A DNA stretch of 64,000 nucleotides, taken from Lacticaseibacillus kribbianus (GTDB taxonomy: Bacteria > Bacillota > Bacilli > Lactobacillales > Lactobacillaceae). The notes under the pieces were generated by a model. It did no database searches. It was not told the origin of the DNA and saw only the letters and a list, made by a program, of their open reading frames with translations. Of this stretch, positions 7,209-15,717 are shown piece after piece; positions within the stretch are counted from its first letter, which is position 1, and each line of letters begins with the position of its first letter. The translations under genes were made by a program, and so were the position numbers. The DNA is taken from contig NZ_JAIPUL010000004.1 of NCBI RefSeq assembly GCF_020180945.1, positions 161,820 to 225,819 on the forward strand, in the 5' to 3' direction.

Positions 7209-7901
7209 ATGGCAAAATTAGTGCTTATCCGTCACGGTCAAAGTGAATGGAACCTGTCCAACCAGTTCACCGGCTGGGTCGACGTTAACTTAAGCGAAAA
7301 GGGTGTTGAGGAAGCGAAGACGGCTGGTCGCAAGATCAAGGAAGCCGGCCTCGAATTCGATCAGGCTTACACCTCTGTTTTGACCCGTGCGATCAAGACG
7401 CTGCACTTTGCACTGGAAGAATCCGGTCAGCTCTGGATTCCAGAAACCAAGACCTGGCGCCTGAACGAGCGTCACTACGGCGCGCTGCAGGGCCAAAACA
7501 AGGCCGAAGCCGCTGAAAAGTGGGGCGACGAACAGGTTCACATCTGGCGTCGTTCCTACGACGTGCTGCCTCCGCTTCTGAGCGCCGACGACGAAGGTTC
7601 CGCCGCTCAGGACCGTCGCTACGCCAACCTGGACCCTCGCATCGTGCCGGGTGGCGAGAACCTCAAGGTCACCCTTGAGCGTGTCATTCCGTTCTGGGAA
7701 GACCACATCGCACCGGATCTGTTGGCCGGCAAGAACGTGATCATCGCCGCACACGGTAACTCCCTGCGCGCCCTGACCAAGTACATCGAAAACATCTCCG
7801 ATGAAGACATCATCAACTTGGAGATGGCCACCGGCGAACCTGTCGTTTACACCTTCAACGACAAGCTTGAAGTGACCGACAAGACCAAGCTGGGCAAGTA
7901 A
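7209..7901 (+). CDS. gpmA: 2,3-bisphosphoglycerate-dependent phosphoglycerate mutase
   Basis: This 230-residue enzyme interconverts 3- and 2-phosphoglycerate in glycolysis. The histidine-phosphatase signature [10 protein letters not shown] places the phospho-acceptor at His9. The acid/base Glu is in [11 protein letters not shown] (Glu87) and the second His in AHGNSLRAL (His182). It has the full-length dPGM insertion ([19 protein letters not shown]). Codon choice differs from neighbours (many GAA, GTT, CGT), as in the glycolytic operon at 33-37.5 kb, which marks high expression. It stands alone with its own promoter and a GC-rich terminator. The ribosome site GAGG (7194-7197) is 11 nt from the ATG. 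Confidence 0.97.
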   Translation: MAKLVLIRHGQSEWNLSNQFTGWVDVNLSEKGVEEAKTAGRKIKEAGLEFDQAYTSVLTRAIKTLHFALEESGQLWIPETKTWRLNERHYGALQGQNKAEAAEKWGDEQVHIWRRSYDVLPPLLSADDEGSAAQDRRYANLDPRIVPGGENLKVTLERVIPFWEDHIAPDLLAGKNVIIAAHGNSLRALTKYIENISDEDIINLEMATGEPVVYTFNDKLEVTDKTKLGK

Positions 7902-7909
7902 TTGCCCAC

Positions 7910-7944
7910 CGCCCCCGTGCAGCGCAGCTGTGCGGGGGCGTTTT
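7910..7944 (+). terminator. Terminator of gpmA
   Basis: CGCCCCCG (7910-7917) pairs with CGGGGGCG (7933-7940), followed by TTTTG. Confidence 0.85.
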
Positions 7945-8023
7945 GTATTCCAGAGCGCAGCGTGGCGCAGTTTATCGGGGCGCTTGGGTCGGGCCTGGTT
8001 TGTCCGCTGCTTAAGATTGCCTT

Positions 8024-8045
8024 GCGCCGCCGCAAATTGCGGCGC
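8024..8045. repeat. Inverted repeat upstream of the lipoprotein gene
   Basis: GCGCCGC (8024-8030) and GCGGCGC (8039-8045) flank an AT-rich spacer, 39 bp before the lipoprotein start. It could be an operator or an mRNA leader hairpin; the sequence does not decide. Confidence 0.45.
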
Positions 8046-8083
8046 GATGTAGTAGAATGTAGAGACAGAACAGGAGTGATGAC

Positions 8084-9124
8084 GTGAAAAGCAAATGGGT
8101 CAAACTGGCCGTTGCCCTGATGGTGGCAACTATCGCGCTCGCCGGGTGCTTCGGCGGCAAGAAGGCGGCGGAGACGAAGCCAAGTGCGTACCAAACGGCG
8201 CTGAAGGCGGGCGTGAAGGCGGTACGGACCGACGAGTTCGAGCAGGCCGCAACGCACTTCAAGGACGCGGTGGCGGCCAAGGCCACCAAGGCGGCCAAGA
8301 CGGATCTGGCGCAGACCAAGGCGTACCTGACGGCGCAAAAGCAGCAGCGGGCCGGTCGCCCGGTGCGCGCGCTCAAGACCGTCCAGAAGGCGCAAAAGCG
8401 CAAGCACGGCGCCGCGGTTTTGGCCAGCAAGCTCAAGGCGTTCGCCAAGCGGCTGACGCGCGAGGCCAAGAAGTACAAGCGGGCCGCCGCGCTGCTCAAG
8501 GAGGCCCAAGCCCAGGCCGACGCCGGCGAAACCGCGCAGGCCAAGGCAACTCTGGCCCCGCTTGCGCCGCTGGACTGGACCCAGACCTACCTCAAGCGGC
8601 TCAAGGCGCACTACGATGAGCTGACCCAGACGCTCGCCGCGGCCGCCGCAAGCGCCACGTCCGCCACCGCCGAATCGGAGACGTCAAGCTCGAGCAGCGC
8701 GGACACAGCCAGCAGTGCGGACAAGGCCAGCACGTCAAGCACCGCGCCGGATCCCACCGCGGCCGACCAGCCCAAGGTCAGCTGGAATCAGGCGGCCGGC
8801 ACCAAGGACGACGGTGACAAGGCCACGGACGCCAGCGCGTCCAGCAGCAGCGACGACGCCAAGGCCACAACCGAAAGCGGCAACGACCTGAGCGCGGCCT
8901 CGGTGCGCAGCGTGATCCTGACGTACTTCGGCACCCAGCTGTCTGCGGATGCCGTCAATGCCGTGCCGGACGACGGCATCCTGCAGGCCTACAAGGACAC
9001 GCTGGCGGTCGGCGGCGACGTCGGCTACACCGTGTCGCTGCTCGAGGAGCGCTACCCGGACGTGGTGCTGACCACCGCGAAGTCCACCACCACAGCCGAC
9101 GACACCGCCGCAAGCGGGGACTAG
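8084..9124 (+). CDS. Predicted lipoprotein with helical repeat domain and Ser/Ala-rich linker
   Basis: This 346-residue protein has a lipoprotein signal: MKSKWVKLAVALMVATIALAGC with lipobox L-A-G-C and Cys22 as the lipidation site. Residues about 30-180 are a very basic, Ala/Lys-rich helical region with TPR-like spacing (ALKAGVKAVRTDEFEQAATHFKDAV). Residues about 180-265 are a low-complexity Ser/Ala/Thr/Asp linker. The last about 75 residues form a small domain (DLSAASVRSVILTYFGTQL...DVGYTVSLLEERYPDVV). I do not recognise that domain. Start is GTG 8084, 7 nt after AGGAG (8072-8076). The Lgt needed to lipidate it is encoded at 12570. Monocistronic with its own terminator. Confidence 0.82.
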   Translation: MKSKWVKLAVALMVATIALAGCFGGKKAAETKPSAYQTALKAGVKAVRTDEFEQAATHFKDAVAAKATKAAKTDLAQTKAYLTAQKQQRAGRPVRALKTVQKAQKRKHGAAVLASKLKAFAKRLTREAKKYKRAAALLKEAQAQADAGETAQAKATLAPLAPLDWTQTYLKRLKAHYDELTQTLAAAAASATSATAESETSSSSSADTASSADKASTSSTAPDPTAADQPKVSWNQAAGTKDDGDKATDASASSSSDDAKATTESGNDLSAASVRSVILTYFGTQLSADAVNAVPDDGILQAYKDTLAVGGDVGYTVSLLEERYPDVVLTTAKSTTTADDTAASGD

Positions 9125-9152
9125 CCCCAGCCGTGACGGGTTGGCAACAGAC

Positions 9153-9192
9153 AAGCGCGCACCATCGCATTCAGCGGTGGTGCGCGCTTTTT
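9153..9192 (+). terminator. Terminator of the lipoprotein gene
   Basis: AAGCGCGCACCA (9153-9164) pairs with TGGTGCGCGCTT (9178-9189), followed by a T-run. Confidence 0.88.
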
Positions 9193-9203
9193 CGTTGGGT
9201 CAT

Positions 9204-10481
9204 TCAGTCCGTCGCCAGCCCCGCGCGCTTTTGAAGCCGGGCGATGGCCAGCGCCACGCCGGTCATCGCCACGGCGCAGGCACCGTAGACCAGCCAGGCG
9301 GCGGTGGGGGACACCACGTTGGCGATGCCGAGGAAAACGGCGGTGCCGGCTGGGGCGCCGAGCATCACCAGCGTCTGCAGGGCGCTTGAGACGGTGGCCA
9401 GGTGGGCGGCGTCGACGCGAGCCAGCACGATGGCGGACAGGCGCGGGTTGATTTTGCCCACCGGGTAGCAGGCGATGACCAGGAGCGCGACCATCGCCGG
9501 GCCGTTGTGCCACCAGACCAGGTTAGCCGATTCGGCGGCAAGCGCCATCATGGTGACGGCGGCGAGCGCCGGCAGCGACCAGTTCTTGAGGCCGTCGTGC
9601 ATGAACAGGGCGGCGACGGTGGTGCTGAGGCTGGCGGCCACGCCGACCACCGCGATGGTGGTGGCGAAGCTGCCAAACCAAAGCGCCGGGGTGTTGGCCA
9701 AAAGCACGGTGAGCAGGCCGTCAAGCCCGGTGCCCAGCGCGTTGACGCCAAGCGCCAGGCCGATGATGCCGAACAAGAAGCGGTCTCGGGTGATGAAGGT
9801 CAGGGCGCGGCCGATGCCCTGGCCCATCGACTCGGGGGCGGTTGGCGCCTGAACCTGCGCGGCCTGCGCCGCGCGGTCGGCGGCCCTGAAGACGGCGCGG
9901 TCGTGCACCAGCACCAGGGCGGCAAGGGCGAAGCTGGCCGCGTTGATCAGGCCGAACAGGAAGTAGTTGTGGTGCAGCAGGACGATCAGGCTGGCCCCGA
10001 GCGCCTGGAACACCAGGCTGATGATGTTGCCGACGCCGCTGAGCAGGCCAAAACCCTGCTGGTACTCGTCCTGGTTGGCCAGCACGTGCTTTTGGTAGTG
10101 CAGCACCAGGCTGCCGGTGAAGTCAGCCAAGAGGTCCGAGCCGAGGTTGATGGCCAACAGCACCGCGAACAGGCCGAGGCTGCCCGGCGCCTGAATGGCG
10201 AAGGCGAGGACCACGTAGGCGGCGGCCTGCACCAGGCGCAGCCCGATCATCGCCGTCAGCCGGCGGCGCGGGGCGAGGTGGTCGGCGAGGTAGCCGCTGG
10301 GCACGGCCAACAGCTGCGGCACCAGGTTGATCGCGGTGACCAGCGATAGCGCGAGCGTTTTGAACGGCAGGGTCTGGGCGTAGACGAGAAAAACAAAGTT
10401 GAACAGCACCGAGCCGATGCTGGACAGGAAGCTGGCGTTGGCCAGGGCGCGAAACGGGCGATTGTGCAGGTAGATGTTCAT
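9204..10481 (-). CDS. MFS transporter
   Basis: This 425-residue protein has about 12 hydrophobic segments and the MFS cytoplasmic loop-2 motif in a divergent form (GYLADHLAPRRRLTA, compare GxLaDrxGrr). It begins MNIYLHNRPFRALANASFLSSIG, resembling macrolide/drug exporters of the MefA/DHA3 type, but substrate cannot be read from sequence. The ATG at 10481 follows GGAGG on the minus strand. It is divergent from an Rgg-type regulator with a perfect palindrome in the shared control region, so the regulator probably controls this exporter. Confidence 0.87.
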   Translation of the reverse strand: MNIYLHNRPFRALANASFLSSIGSVLFNFVFLVYAQTLPFKTLALSLVTAINLVPQLLAVPSGYLADHLAPRRRLTAMIGLRLVQAAAYVVLAFAIQAPGSLGLFAVLLAINLGSDLLADFTGSLVLHYQKHVLANQDEYQQGFGLLSGVGNIISLVFQALGASLIVLLHHNYFLFGLINAASFALAALVLVHDRAVFRAADRAAQAAQVQAPTAPESMGQGIGRALTFITRDRFLFGIIGLALGVNALGTGLDGLLTVLLANTPALWFGSFATTIAVVGVAASLSTTVAALFMHDGLKNWSLPALAAVTMMALAAESANLVWWHNGPAMVALLVIACYPVGKINPRLSAIVLARVDAAHLATVSSALQTLVMLGAPAGTAVFLGIANVVSPTAAWLVYGACAVAMTGVALAIARLQKRAGLATD

Positions 10482-10529
10482 GATGAGACCTCCGTGGGTG
10501 GGTAACTTGATGTGATGGCCTCATGATAG

Positions 10530-10558
10530 TTGACGGGCGCCGACCGCTGGCGCAAAAT
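10530..10558 (+). promoter_or_regulatory. Promoter candidate of the rgg-type gene
   Basis: TTGACG (10530-10535) lies 17 bp before CAAAAT (10553-10558). The -10 is imperfect. The palindrome at 10558-10571 would cover the start of transcription. Confidence 0.45.
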
Positions 10559-10571
10559 GTCATATATGACA
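10558..10571. promoter_or_regulatory. Perfect 14-bp palindrome, operator candidate
   Basis: TGTCATATATGACA is a perfect inverted repeat between the divergent MFS and Rgg genes. Its place next to a regulator and over a likely start site makes it a candidate binding site for that regulator. Confidence 0.65.
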
Positions 10572-10590
10572 AATGAAGTGGGGTAAGGCC

Positions 10591-11535
10591 ATGACAACCG
10601 GTGCACTGTACCGCCAGATGCGGCAAAGCCGCGGCATCACGCTGCAGGACATTGAACTTGAGACTGGGCTGACCGCGTCGTTCGTCTCGCGCTTCGAGCG
10701 GGGGCGAACCGATGTGTCGCAGACCAACTTTGGCAAGCTGTTGACCGCCATCAACGTGGCGCAGGCCGAGTTTGCGTTCGAAGCCGCGCGCGCCGGCATG
10801 CCACCGGCGCTGACTGGGGATGCGGCGCAGCTGTGGCTGGCCAAGCGGGAGCTGCCGTTTCTTCAACCTTTTTTGGCGCAGGGGACGTACGGCACGGCCA
10901 ACCTCGCCGAGATCCGCCGGGCCAGGGATGCGGCTGAGGCGACCTTTCGCGCCGCCCCGACGCGCAACCACCACTTCGCCTACCTGTTCTACCGGGGGAT
11001 GGTTGCGGCCAGCGCGGCGACCACCATCACCGCAGACCCCGATGCGGCCAGACCGGTGATCCGCTACCTGCAGCAGGTCGACAGCTGGGGCGTGTACGAG
11101 GTGCAGCTCTTTCAGCTGTTCATGGTGATGATGCCGACCGCGGACAACCTGCGCCTTTTGACCACTGGGGTGAAGCTCAGCCGCCGCCTCAAGGCCAACG
11201 CGCGCTACCGAACGCTGCCCTTTGACCTGTTGGTGGGGGACTTCACGGTGTTTCTGGCGCGGCGGGAGTTCGACGCCGCGGCCGCGGTGCTGGGGCTGCT
11301 TCGCAAGGAACCGAACTTCGGCGGCACGGCGCTGGTGCGGCGCTTCCTCGCCGGCTGGCTGGCGATCCGCCAGGGCGACGTGGCCGGCGGCACCGCCACG
11401 TGCCGCGCCGCGATCGCGCTGATGGCCGCCATCGAGCTGCCCCAAGACGCGGCGATGTGGCAGTCCCGATTGGACGAGATTCTTGGGCCCAACCAGCGCG
11501 ACATGGTGCTGATCAACCTCGGCGGCAGCCAGTGA
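10591..11535 (+). CDS. Rgg/GadR/MutR-type transcriptional regulator
   Basis: This 314-residue protein has an N-terminal Cro/C1-type helix-turn-helix (ALYRQMRQSRGITLQDIELETGLTASFVSRFERGRTDVS, about residues 4-45). A long all-helical C-terminal region (about 90-300) has the length and style of Rgg proteins, where it binds short peptides or controls dimerisation. No short peptide gene with a secretion leader was found beside it. I place the start at ATG 10591, which follows a GGGG/AAGG purine stretch; the ATG at 10573 overlaps the downstream edge of the palindrome and lacks a ribosome site. It is divergent from an MFS gene, its likely target. Confidence 0.83.
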   Translation: MTTGALYRQMRQSRGITLQDIELETGLTASFVSRFERGRTDVSQTNFGKLLTAINVAQAEFAFEAARAGMPPALTGDAAQLWLAKRELPFLQPFLAQGTYGTANLAEIRRARDAAEATFRAAPTRNHHFAYLFYRGMVAASAATTITADPDAARPVIRYLQQVDSWGVYEVQLFQLFMVMMPTADNLRLLTTGVKLSRRLKANARYRTLPFDLLVGDFTVFLARREFDAAAAVLGLLRKEPNFGGTALVRRFLAGWLAIRQGDVAGGTATCRAAIALMAAIELPQDAAMWQSRLDEILGPNQRDMVLINLGGSQ

Positions 11536-11587
11536 ACGGCGTCGCGCCGCGCTTTTGGCCGCGGCCCTGTTAAGTTGGGCCAAGTGA

Positions 11588-11596
11588 TGATAAAAT
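11588..11596 (+). promoter_or_regulatory. Extended -10 promoter of hprK
   Basis: TGA-TAAAAT lies 35 bp before the hprK ATG, inside the gap after the rgg-type gene. The -35 is weak. Confidence 0.45.
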
Positions 11597-11631
11597 TGAA
11601 GACAAACTATGGCGAAAGACAGGTGGACCCG

Positions 11632-12567
11632 ATGGTAGAAAGTGTTTCAGTGCGCCAGCTGGTGACCGATACGAACCTCACCGTGTACAGCGGCGAGGCG
11701 TACCTCGACGAGCGCAAGGTCGTGGTATCCGATATTTCACGGCCGGGCTTGGAGCTGACCGGGTACTTCAATTACTACCCGCACGAACGCGTGCAGTTGT
11801 TCGGCCGCACGGAAAGCGCCTTTGCGCGCAACATGACCTCCGAGGAGCGGCTGGTGATTTACAAGCGGATGGCGGCCGAGGACACGCCGGCGTTCCTGGT
11901 GTCGCGCGGCATCGACCCGCTGGACGAGATGCTGATGGCGGCGGCCGCCGCCCACGTCCCGGTGCTCGGCTCCAAGCTGCCGACCACGCGCCTGTCCAGT
12001 CTGCTGACGGATTACCTCGAAAGCCAGCTGGCCGAGCGGCGCAGCATGCACGGCGTTTTGGTTGACCTCTACGGCCTGGGCGTGATGATCACCGGCGATT
12101 CCGGAGTCGGCAAGTCCGAAACCGCGCTTGAGCTGATTCAGCGCGGCCACCGGCTGATCGCCGACGACCGCGTCGACGTCTACCAAAAAGACGAGCAGAC
12201 CATCATCGGCGAGGCGCCGGCAATCTTGGCGCACCTGCTGGAGATTCGCGGACTCGGCATCATCGATGTGATGAGCCTGTTCGGCGCCGGTGCCGTGCGC
12301 ACCAACGCCTCCGTCGACCTGATCGTGCACCTGGAGAACTGGACGCCGGACAAGCAGTTCGACCGCCTGGGCTCCGGCGAGCAGAGCCAGCAGATCTTCG
12401 ACGTTGCGGTGCCGAAGATCACGATTCCGGTCAAGGTCGGCCGCAACCTGGCCTCGATCATCGAGGTCGCCGCGATGAACTTCCGCGCCAAGTCCATGGG
12501 CTTTGACGCGACCAAGACCTTCGAGCGGAACCTGAACAACCTGATCAAGACGAATTCGGAGGACTAG
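11632..12567 (+). CDS. hprK: HPr kinase/phosphorylase
   Basis: This 311-residue bifunctional enzyme phosphorylates and dephosphorylates HPr at Ser46 and so controls carbon catabolite repression. The N-terminal domain covers residues 1-130. The kinase core carries Walker A GDSGVGKS (155-162) with catalytic His140 (SMHGVLVD), and the HprK signature [12 protein letters not shown] follows. The ATG at 11632 follows AGGTGG with 6 nt spacing and yields the family's usual length of about 310; the upstream ATG at 11575 would add 19 unrelated residues. It leads the hprK-lgt-gpsA cluster, 2 bp ahead of lgt, the arrangement common in Lactobacillaceae. Confidence 0.97.
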   Translation: MVESVSVRQLVTDTNLTVYSGEAYLDERKVVVSDISRPGLELTGYFNYYPHERVQLFGRTESAFARNMTSEERLVIYKRMAAEDTPAFLVSRGIDPLDEMLMAAAAAHVPVLGSKLPTTRLSSLLTDYLESQLAERRSMHGVLVDLYGLGVMITGDSGVGKSETALELIQRGHRLIADDRVDVYQKDEQTIIGEAPAILAHLLEIRGLGIIDVMSLFGAGAVRTNASVDLIVHLENWTPDKQFDRLGSGEQSQQIFDVAVPKITIPVKVGRNLASIIEVAAMNFRAKSMGFDATKTFERNLNNLIKTNSED

Positions 12568-12569
12568 CG

Positions 12570-13391
12570 ATGTTAGGAGCACTGAACCCGATCGCGCTTA
12601 GGCTGGGTGGGCTCGAGGTCCACTGGTACGGCGTGATCATCGCCTGCGGGGTCCTGCTGGCCGCGTACCTGGCGATGCAGGAGGCCAAGCGGCGCAACGT
12701 CGCCGAGGACCACATCCTGAACCTGGTGCTGTGGGCGCTGCCCTTCGCGCTGATTGGCGCGCGGCTGTACTACGTCGCCTTCGAGTGGCCGTACTACGCG
12801 GCGCACCCCGGCGAGATCATCGCCATCTGGCACGGTGGGATCGCCATCTACGGGGCGCTGATCGCCAGCGTGATTGTTTTTCTCATCTACTGCCACGCCA
12901 AATGGCTGCCGGCCTGGCTGATCCTCGACATCGCCGCGCCGACCGTGATGATCGCGCAGGCGATCGGGCGCTGGGGCAACTTCATGAACCAGGAGGCGTT
13001 CGGCGCCAAGACGACGCTGTCCTTCCTGCAGGGGCTGCACCTGCCGAACTTCATCGTCCAGCAGATGCTGATCGACGGCGCGTACCGCCAGCCGACCTTC
13101 CTGTACGAATCTGCCTGGAACGTCGCGGGCTTCATCCTGATCATGAGCGTGCGGCACCATAAGGGCTGGTTCAAGCAGGGCGAGATCTTCCTGAGCTACG
13201 TGATGTGGTACAGCTTCGGGCGCTTCTTCGTGGAGGGGATGCGCACCGACAGCCTGTACATGCTGCCAGGGCTGCGCGTGTCGCAGCTTTTGTCCATCGT
13301 GCTGTTCGCCGCCGCGGCCTTCATGTGGTGGTACCGGCGCCGACAGGACCTGCCGTGGTACCTGGACGGCAACAAGTTGAACAACCTTTAG
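12570..13391 (+). CDS. lgt: Prolipoprotein diacylglyceryl transferase
   Basis: This 273-residue membrane enzyme transfers diacylglycerol from phosphatidylglycerol to the lipobox cysteine of prolipoproteins. It shows the Lgt pattern of seven spans, [12 protein letters not shown] near the N-terminus, [11 protein letters not shown], the signature [13 protein letters not shown], and the C-terminal [13 protein letters not shown]. The gene starts 2 bp after hprK, implying translational coupling. Its likely in-window client is the lipoprotein at 8084. Confidence 0.97.
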   Translation: MLGALNPIALRLGGLEVHWYGVIIACGVLLAAYLAMQEAKRRNVAEDHILNLVLWALPFALIGARLYYVAFEWPYYAAHPGEIIAIWHGGIAIYGALIASVIVFLIYCHAKWLPAWLILDIAAPTVMIAQAIGRWGNFMNQEAFGAKTTLSFLQGLHLPNFIVQQMLIDGAYRQPTFLYESAWNVAGFILIMSVRHHKGWFKQGEIFLSYVMWYSFGRFFVEGMRTDSLYMLPGLRVSQLLSIVLFAAAAFMWWYRRRQDLPWYLDGNKLNNL

Positions 13392-13412
13392 TCAATCAAT
13401 AGGAGTGATCTT

Positions 13413-14453
13413 TTGAGTAAAAAAGTGGCCGTACTCGGCGCCGGTTCCTGGGGCACCGTCCTTGCAAACCTGTTAGTGGAAAATGGGCATGACGTCGCGC
13501 TGTGGACCAACAATCCCAAGCAAATCCCCGAAATCAACGCGCAGCACACCAACAAGCACTACCTGCCGGAGTTCCACCTGGATCCTGCCCTGCAGGCGAC
13601 CACGGACCTCGCGGCGGCCGTCCAGGGCGCCGACGTGATCCTGTTCGTCGTGCCGACCAACGCGATTCGCAGCGTGGCCACGCAGGTGCGGCCGCTGCTG
13701 GAGGGCGCGGCCAAGCGCCCGATTATCGCGCACGCCGCCAAGGGTCTCGAGGTCGGCTCCAAGCTGCGCGTGTCGCAGGTCATCGAGTCCGTGCTGCCGG
13801 CCGCAAGTTACGCCGGGCTGGTGGTGATCTCCGGGCCGAGCCACGCCGAGGACGTGTCGACCAAGGACATCACCACGCTGACCGCCGCGTCCAAGGACCT
13901 GGCGGCCGCAACGGCGATCCAGACGATTTTCATGAACGATTACTTCCGCCTGTACACCAACCAGGACGTGATCGGCGTCGAGTGCGGCGCGGCCCTGAAG
14001 AACGTCATCGCCATCGGCGCCGGTGCGCTGCACGGCCTGGGCTACGGCGACAACACCAAGGCGGCCCTGATGACCCGCGGGCTGGCCGAGATCACCCGGC
14101 TGGGCGTCAAGATGGGCGCCAACCCCTTGACCTTCATCGGCCTGTCCGGCGTCGGCGACCTGATTGTCACCTGCACCAGCGTCCACAGCCGCAACTGGCG
14201 CGCCGGCAACGCGCTGGGCCAGGGCGAGAAGCTGGCGGATGTGCTCGAGAACATGGGCATGGTGGTCGAGGGCGTCTCCACCGCCAAGGTTGTGCACGAG
14301 CTGGCGGCGGAGCTTGGCGTCGAGATGCCGATCTCCGAGGCCATCTACCGGGTGCTCTACCAGGACGCGCCGATCGCCACGGTGATCACCGATCTGATGG
14401 CGCGCGACGGCAAGCCGGAGTTCGATTTCGACACGGCTTTACATCGGGACTAA
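13413..14453 (+). CDS. gpsA: NAD(P)H-dependent glycerol-3-phosphate dehydrogenase
   Basis: This 346-residue enzyme reduces dihydroxyacetone phosphate to sn-glycerol-3-phosphate for phospholipid synthesis. The N-terminal Rossmann motif is [14 protein letters not shown]. Conserved blocks include [12 protein letters not shown], the substrate-binding [32 protein letters not shown] region with its active-site Lys, and [16 protein letters not shown]. The start is TTG 13413 after AATAGGAGTG. It is the third gene of the hprK-lgt-gpsA run, and the next gene, trxB, has its own promoter overlapping the gpsA end. Confidence 0.97.
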   Translation: MSKKVAVLGAGSWGTVLANLLVENGHDVALWTNNPKQIPEINAQHTNKHYLPEFHLDPALQATTDLAAAVQGADVILFVVPTNAIRSVATQVRPLLEGAAKRPIIAHAAKGLEVGSKLRVSQVIESVLPAASYAGLVVISGPSHAEDVSTKDITTLTAASKDLAAATAIQTIFMNDYFRLYTNQDVIGVECGAALKNVIAIGAGALHGLGYGDNTKAALMTRGLAEITRLGVKMGANPLTFIGLSGVGDLIVTCTSVHSRNWRAGNALGQGEKLADVLENMGMVVEGVSTAKVVHELAAELGVEMPISEAIYRVLYQDAPIATVITDLMARDGKPEFDFDTALHRD

Positions 14454-14466
14454 AAGCGCGTATACT
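14438..14466 (+). promoter_or_regulatory. Promoter of trxB
   Basis: TTTACA (14438-14443), 17-bp spacer, TATACT (14461-14466). The -35 lies within the last codons of gpsA. Confidence 0.75.
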
Positions 14467-14506
14467 TACATTTCGTAAGCAAACCAACCAAAAGGAGTTT
14501 TTGCCC

Positions 14507-15469
14507 ATGTCTAAGCTTTATGATGTGATCGTGATCGGGGCGGGCCCCGGCGGCATGACCGCCGCGCTTTACGCCTCCCGGGCGAACCTGTCCGTTCTGA
14601 TGCTGGACCGCGGCATCTACGGCGGCCAGATGAACAACACGGCGGCCGTCGAGAACTACCCGGGCTTCAGCTCGATTCTCGGCCCGGAACTCGGTCAAAA
14701 GATGTACGACGGGGCGACCCAGTTTGGCGCGGAGTACGCGTACGGCAACGTGACCGACGTTCAGGATGAGGGCGGCGTCAAGACCGTCACCACCGACGAG
14801 GATACCTATAGAGCCTTGGCCGTGATCATCGCCACCGGCGCCGAGCACCGCAAGCTGGGCATCCCCGGCGAGGAGTCCTACGGCGGCCGCGGTGTGTCCT
14901 ACTGCGCGGTCTGCGACGGCGCGTTCTTCAAGAACCGCGAAGTCGTGGTGATCGGCGGCGGTGACTCCGCCGTCGAGGAGGGCCTTTACCTGACGGGGCT
15001 GGCGTCCAAGGTCACGGTGATCCACCGCCGCGACCAGCTGCGCGCCCAGAAGATTATCCAGCAGCGCGCCTTTGCCAACGAGAAGATGAGCTTCATCTGG
15101 AACGCTCAGGTCGAAGAGGTCGTCGGCGATGACAACAAGGTGACCGGCGTTCGCTACCGCGACAAGGTGACCGGTGAGGAAACCACCGTCCCGGCGGCCG
15201 GGGTCTTCATCTACGTCGGCATCAAGCCGTTAACCGACAGCTTCAAGCACCTCGGCGTCCTCGACGACGCGGGCTGGATTCCGACCGACGAGCTGATGGC
15301 GACCAAGGTGCCCGGCATCTTCGCCATCGGTGACGTGCGCGCAAAGACCTTGCGCCAGATCACCACGGCGGTCGGCGAGGGCGGCCAGGCCGGCCAGAGT
15401 GCCTTCAACTACCTGCAGGGCCTGCAGGACGCGACGCTGCAGGACGGCGCCGTGCCGGCGGCTCAATAA
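14507..15469 (+). CDS. trxB: Thioredoxin-disulfide reductase
   Basis: This 320-residue flavoenzyme uses NADPH to reduce thioredoxin. It has the FAD dinucleotide fold (VIVIGAGPGGMTAALYASRA), the redox-active CAVC pair at Cys133/Cys136, the NADPH fold VVIGGGDSAVEEGLYL with the HRRDQLRAQ NADPH-phosphate region, and the closing FAD block GIFAIGDVRAKTLRQITTAVGEG. AAAGGAG precedes the ATG at 14507. An open frame continues upstream across gpsA but belongs to no real protein. Confidence 0.97.
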   Translation: MSKLYDVIVIGAGPGGMTAALYASRANLSVLMLDRGIYGGQMNNTAAVENYPGFSSILGPELGQKMYDGATQFGAEYAYGNVTDVQDEGGVKTVTTDEDTYRALAVIIATGAEHRKLGIPGEESYGGRGVSYCAVCDGAFFKNREVVVIGGGDSAVEEGLYLTGLASKVTVIHRRDQLRAQKIIQQRAFANEKMSFIWNAQVEEVVGDDNKVTGVRYRDKVTGEETTVPAAGVFIYVGIKPLTDSFKHLGVLDDAGWIPTDELMATKVPGIFAIGDVRAKTLRQITTAVGEGGQAGQSAFNYLQGLQDATLQDGAVPAAQ

Positions 15470-15489
15470 ACGTCAACATCTGTGGGAAG

Positions 15490-15520
15490 CACCCGAGTCT
15501 TGTGATTCGGGTGTTTTTTT
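15490..15520 (+). terminator. Terminator of trxB
   Basis: CACCCGA (15490-15496) pairs with TCGGGTG (15507-15513), followed by seven T. Confidence 0.9.
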
Positions 15521-15634
15521 GGCGCCGATCAGGGTGTCTGGGTAAGGCCTGGTACGGTGCTTAGACATGATTGGTCTACCTGGCGCTGGAGGGGGCACTC
15601 GGCCCGAAAGCGCGCGCAAGTTCGCGCTTATTAG

Positions 15635-15662
15635 TTGACTGGTCTTTCTCATGTGAGATAAT
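15635..15662 (+). promoter_or_regulatory. Promoter of pgm
   Basis: TTGACT (15635-15640), 16-bp spacer, TGA-GATAAT extended -10 (15654-15662). Confidence 0.65.
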
Positions 15663-15717
15663 CTAGGCGAGACGACCGGTGGCTGCACCGGCACAACAAT
15701 GAATAGGAGTTGAGCTT

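Noticed and set aside
13502..15469. 655-codon frame that seems to fuse an Arg/Gly-rich region to thioredoxin reductase
   Set aside because: The first half is the wrong frame of gpsA. trxB has its own promoter, ribosome site and ATG at 14507.
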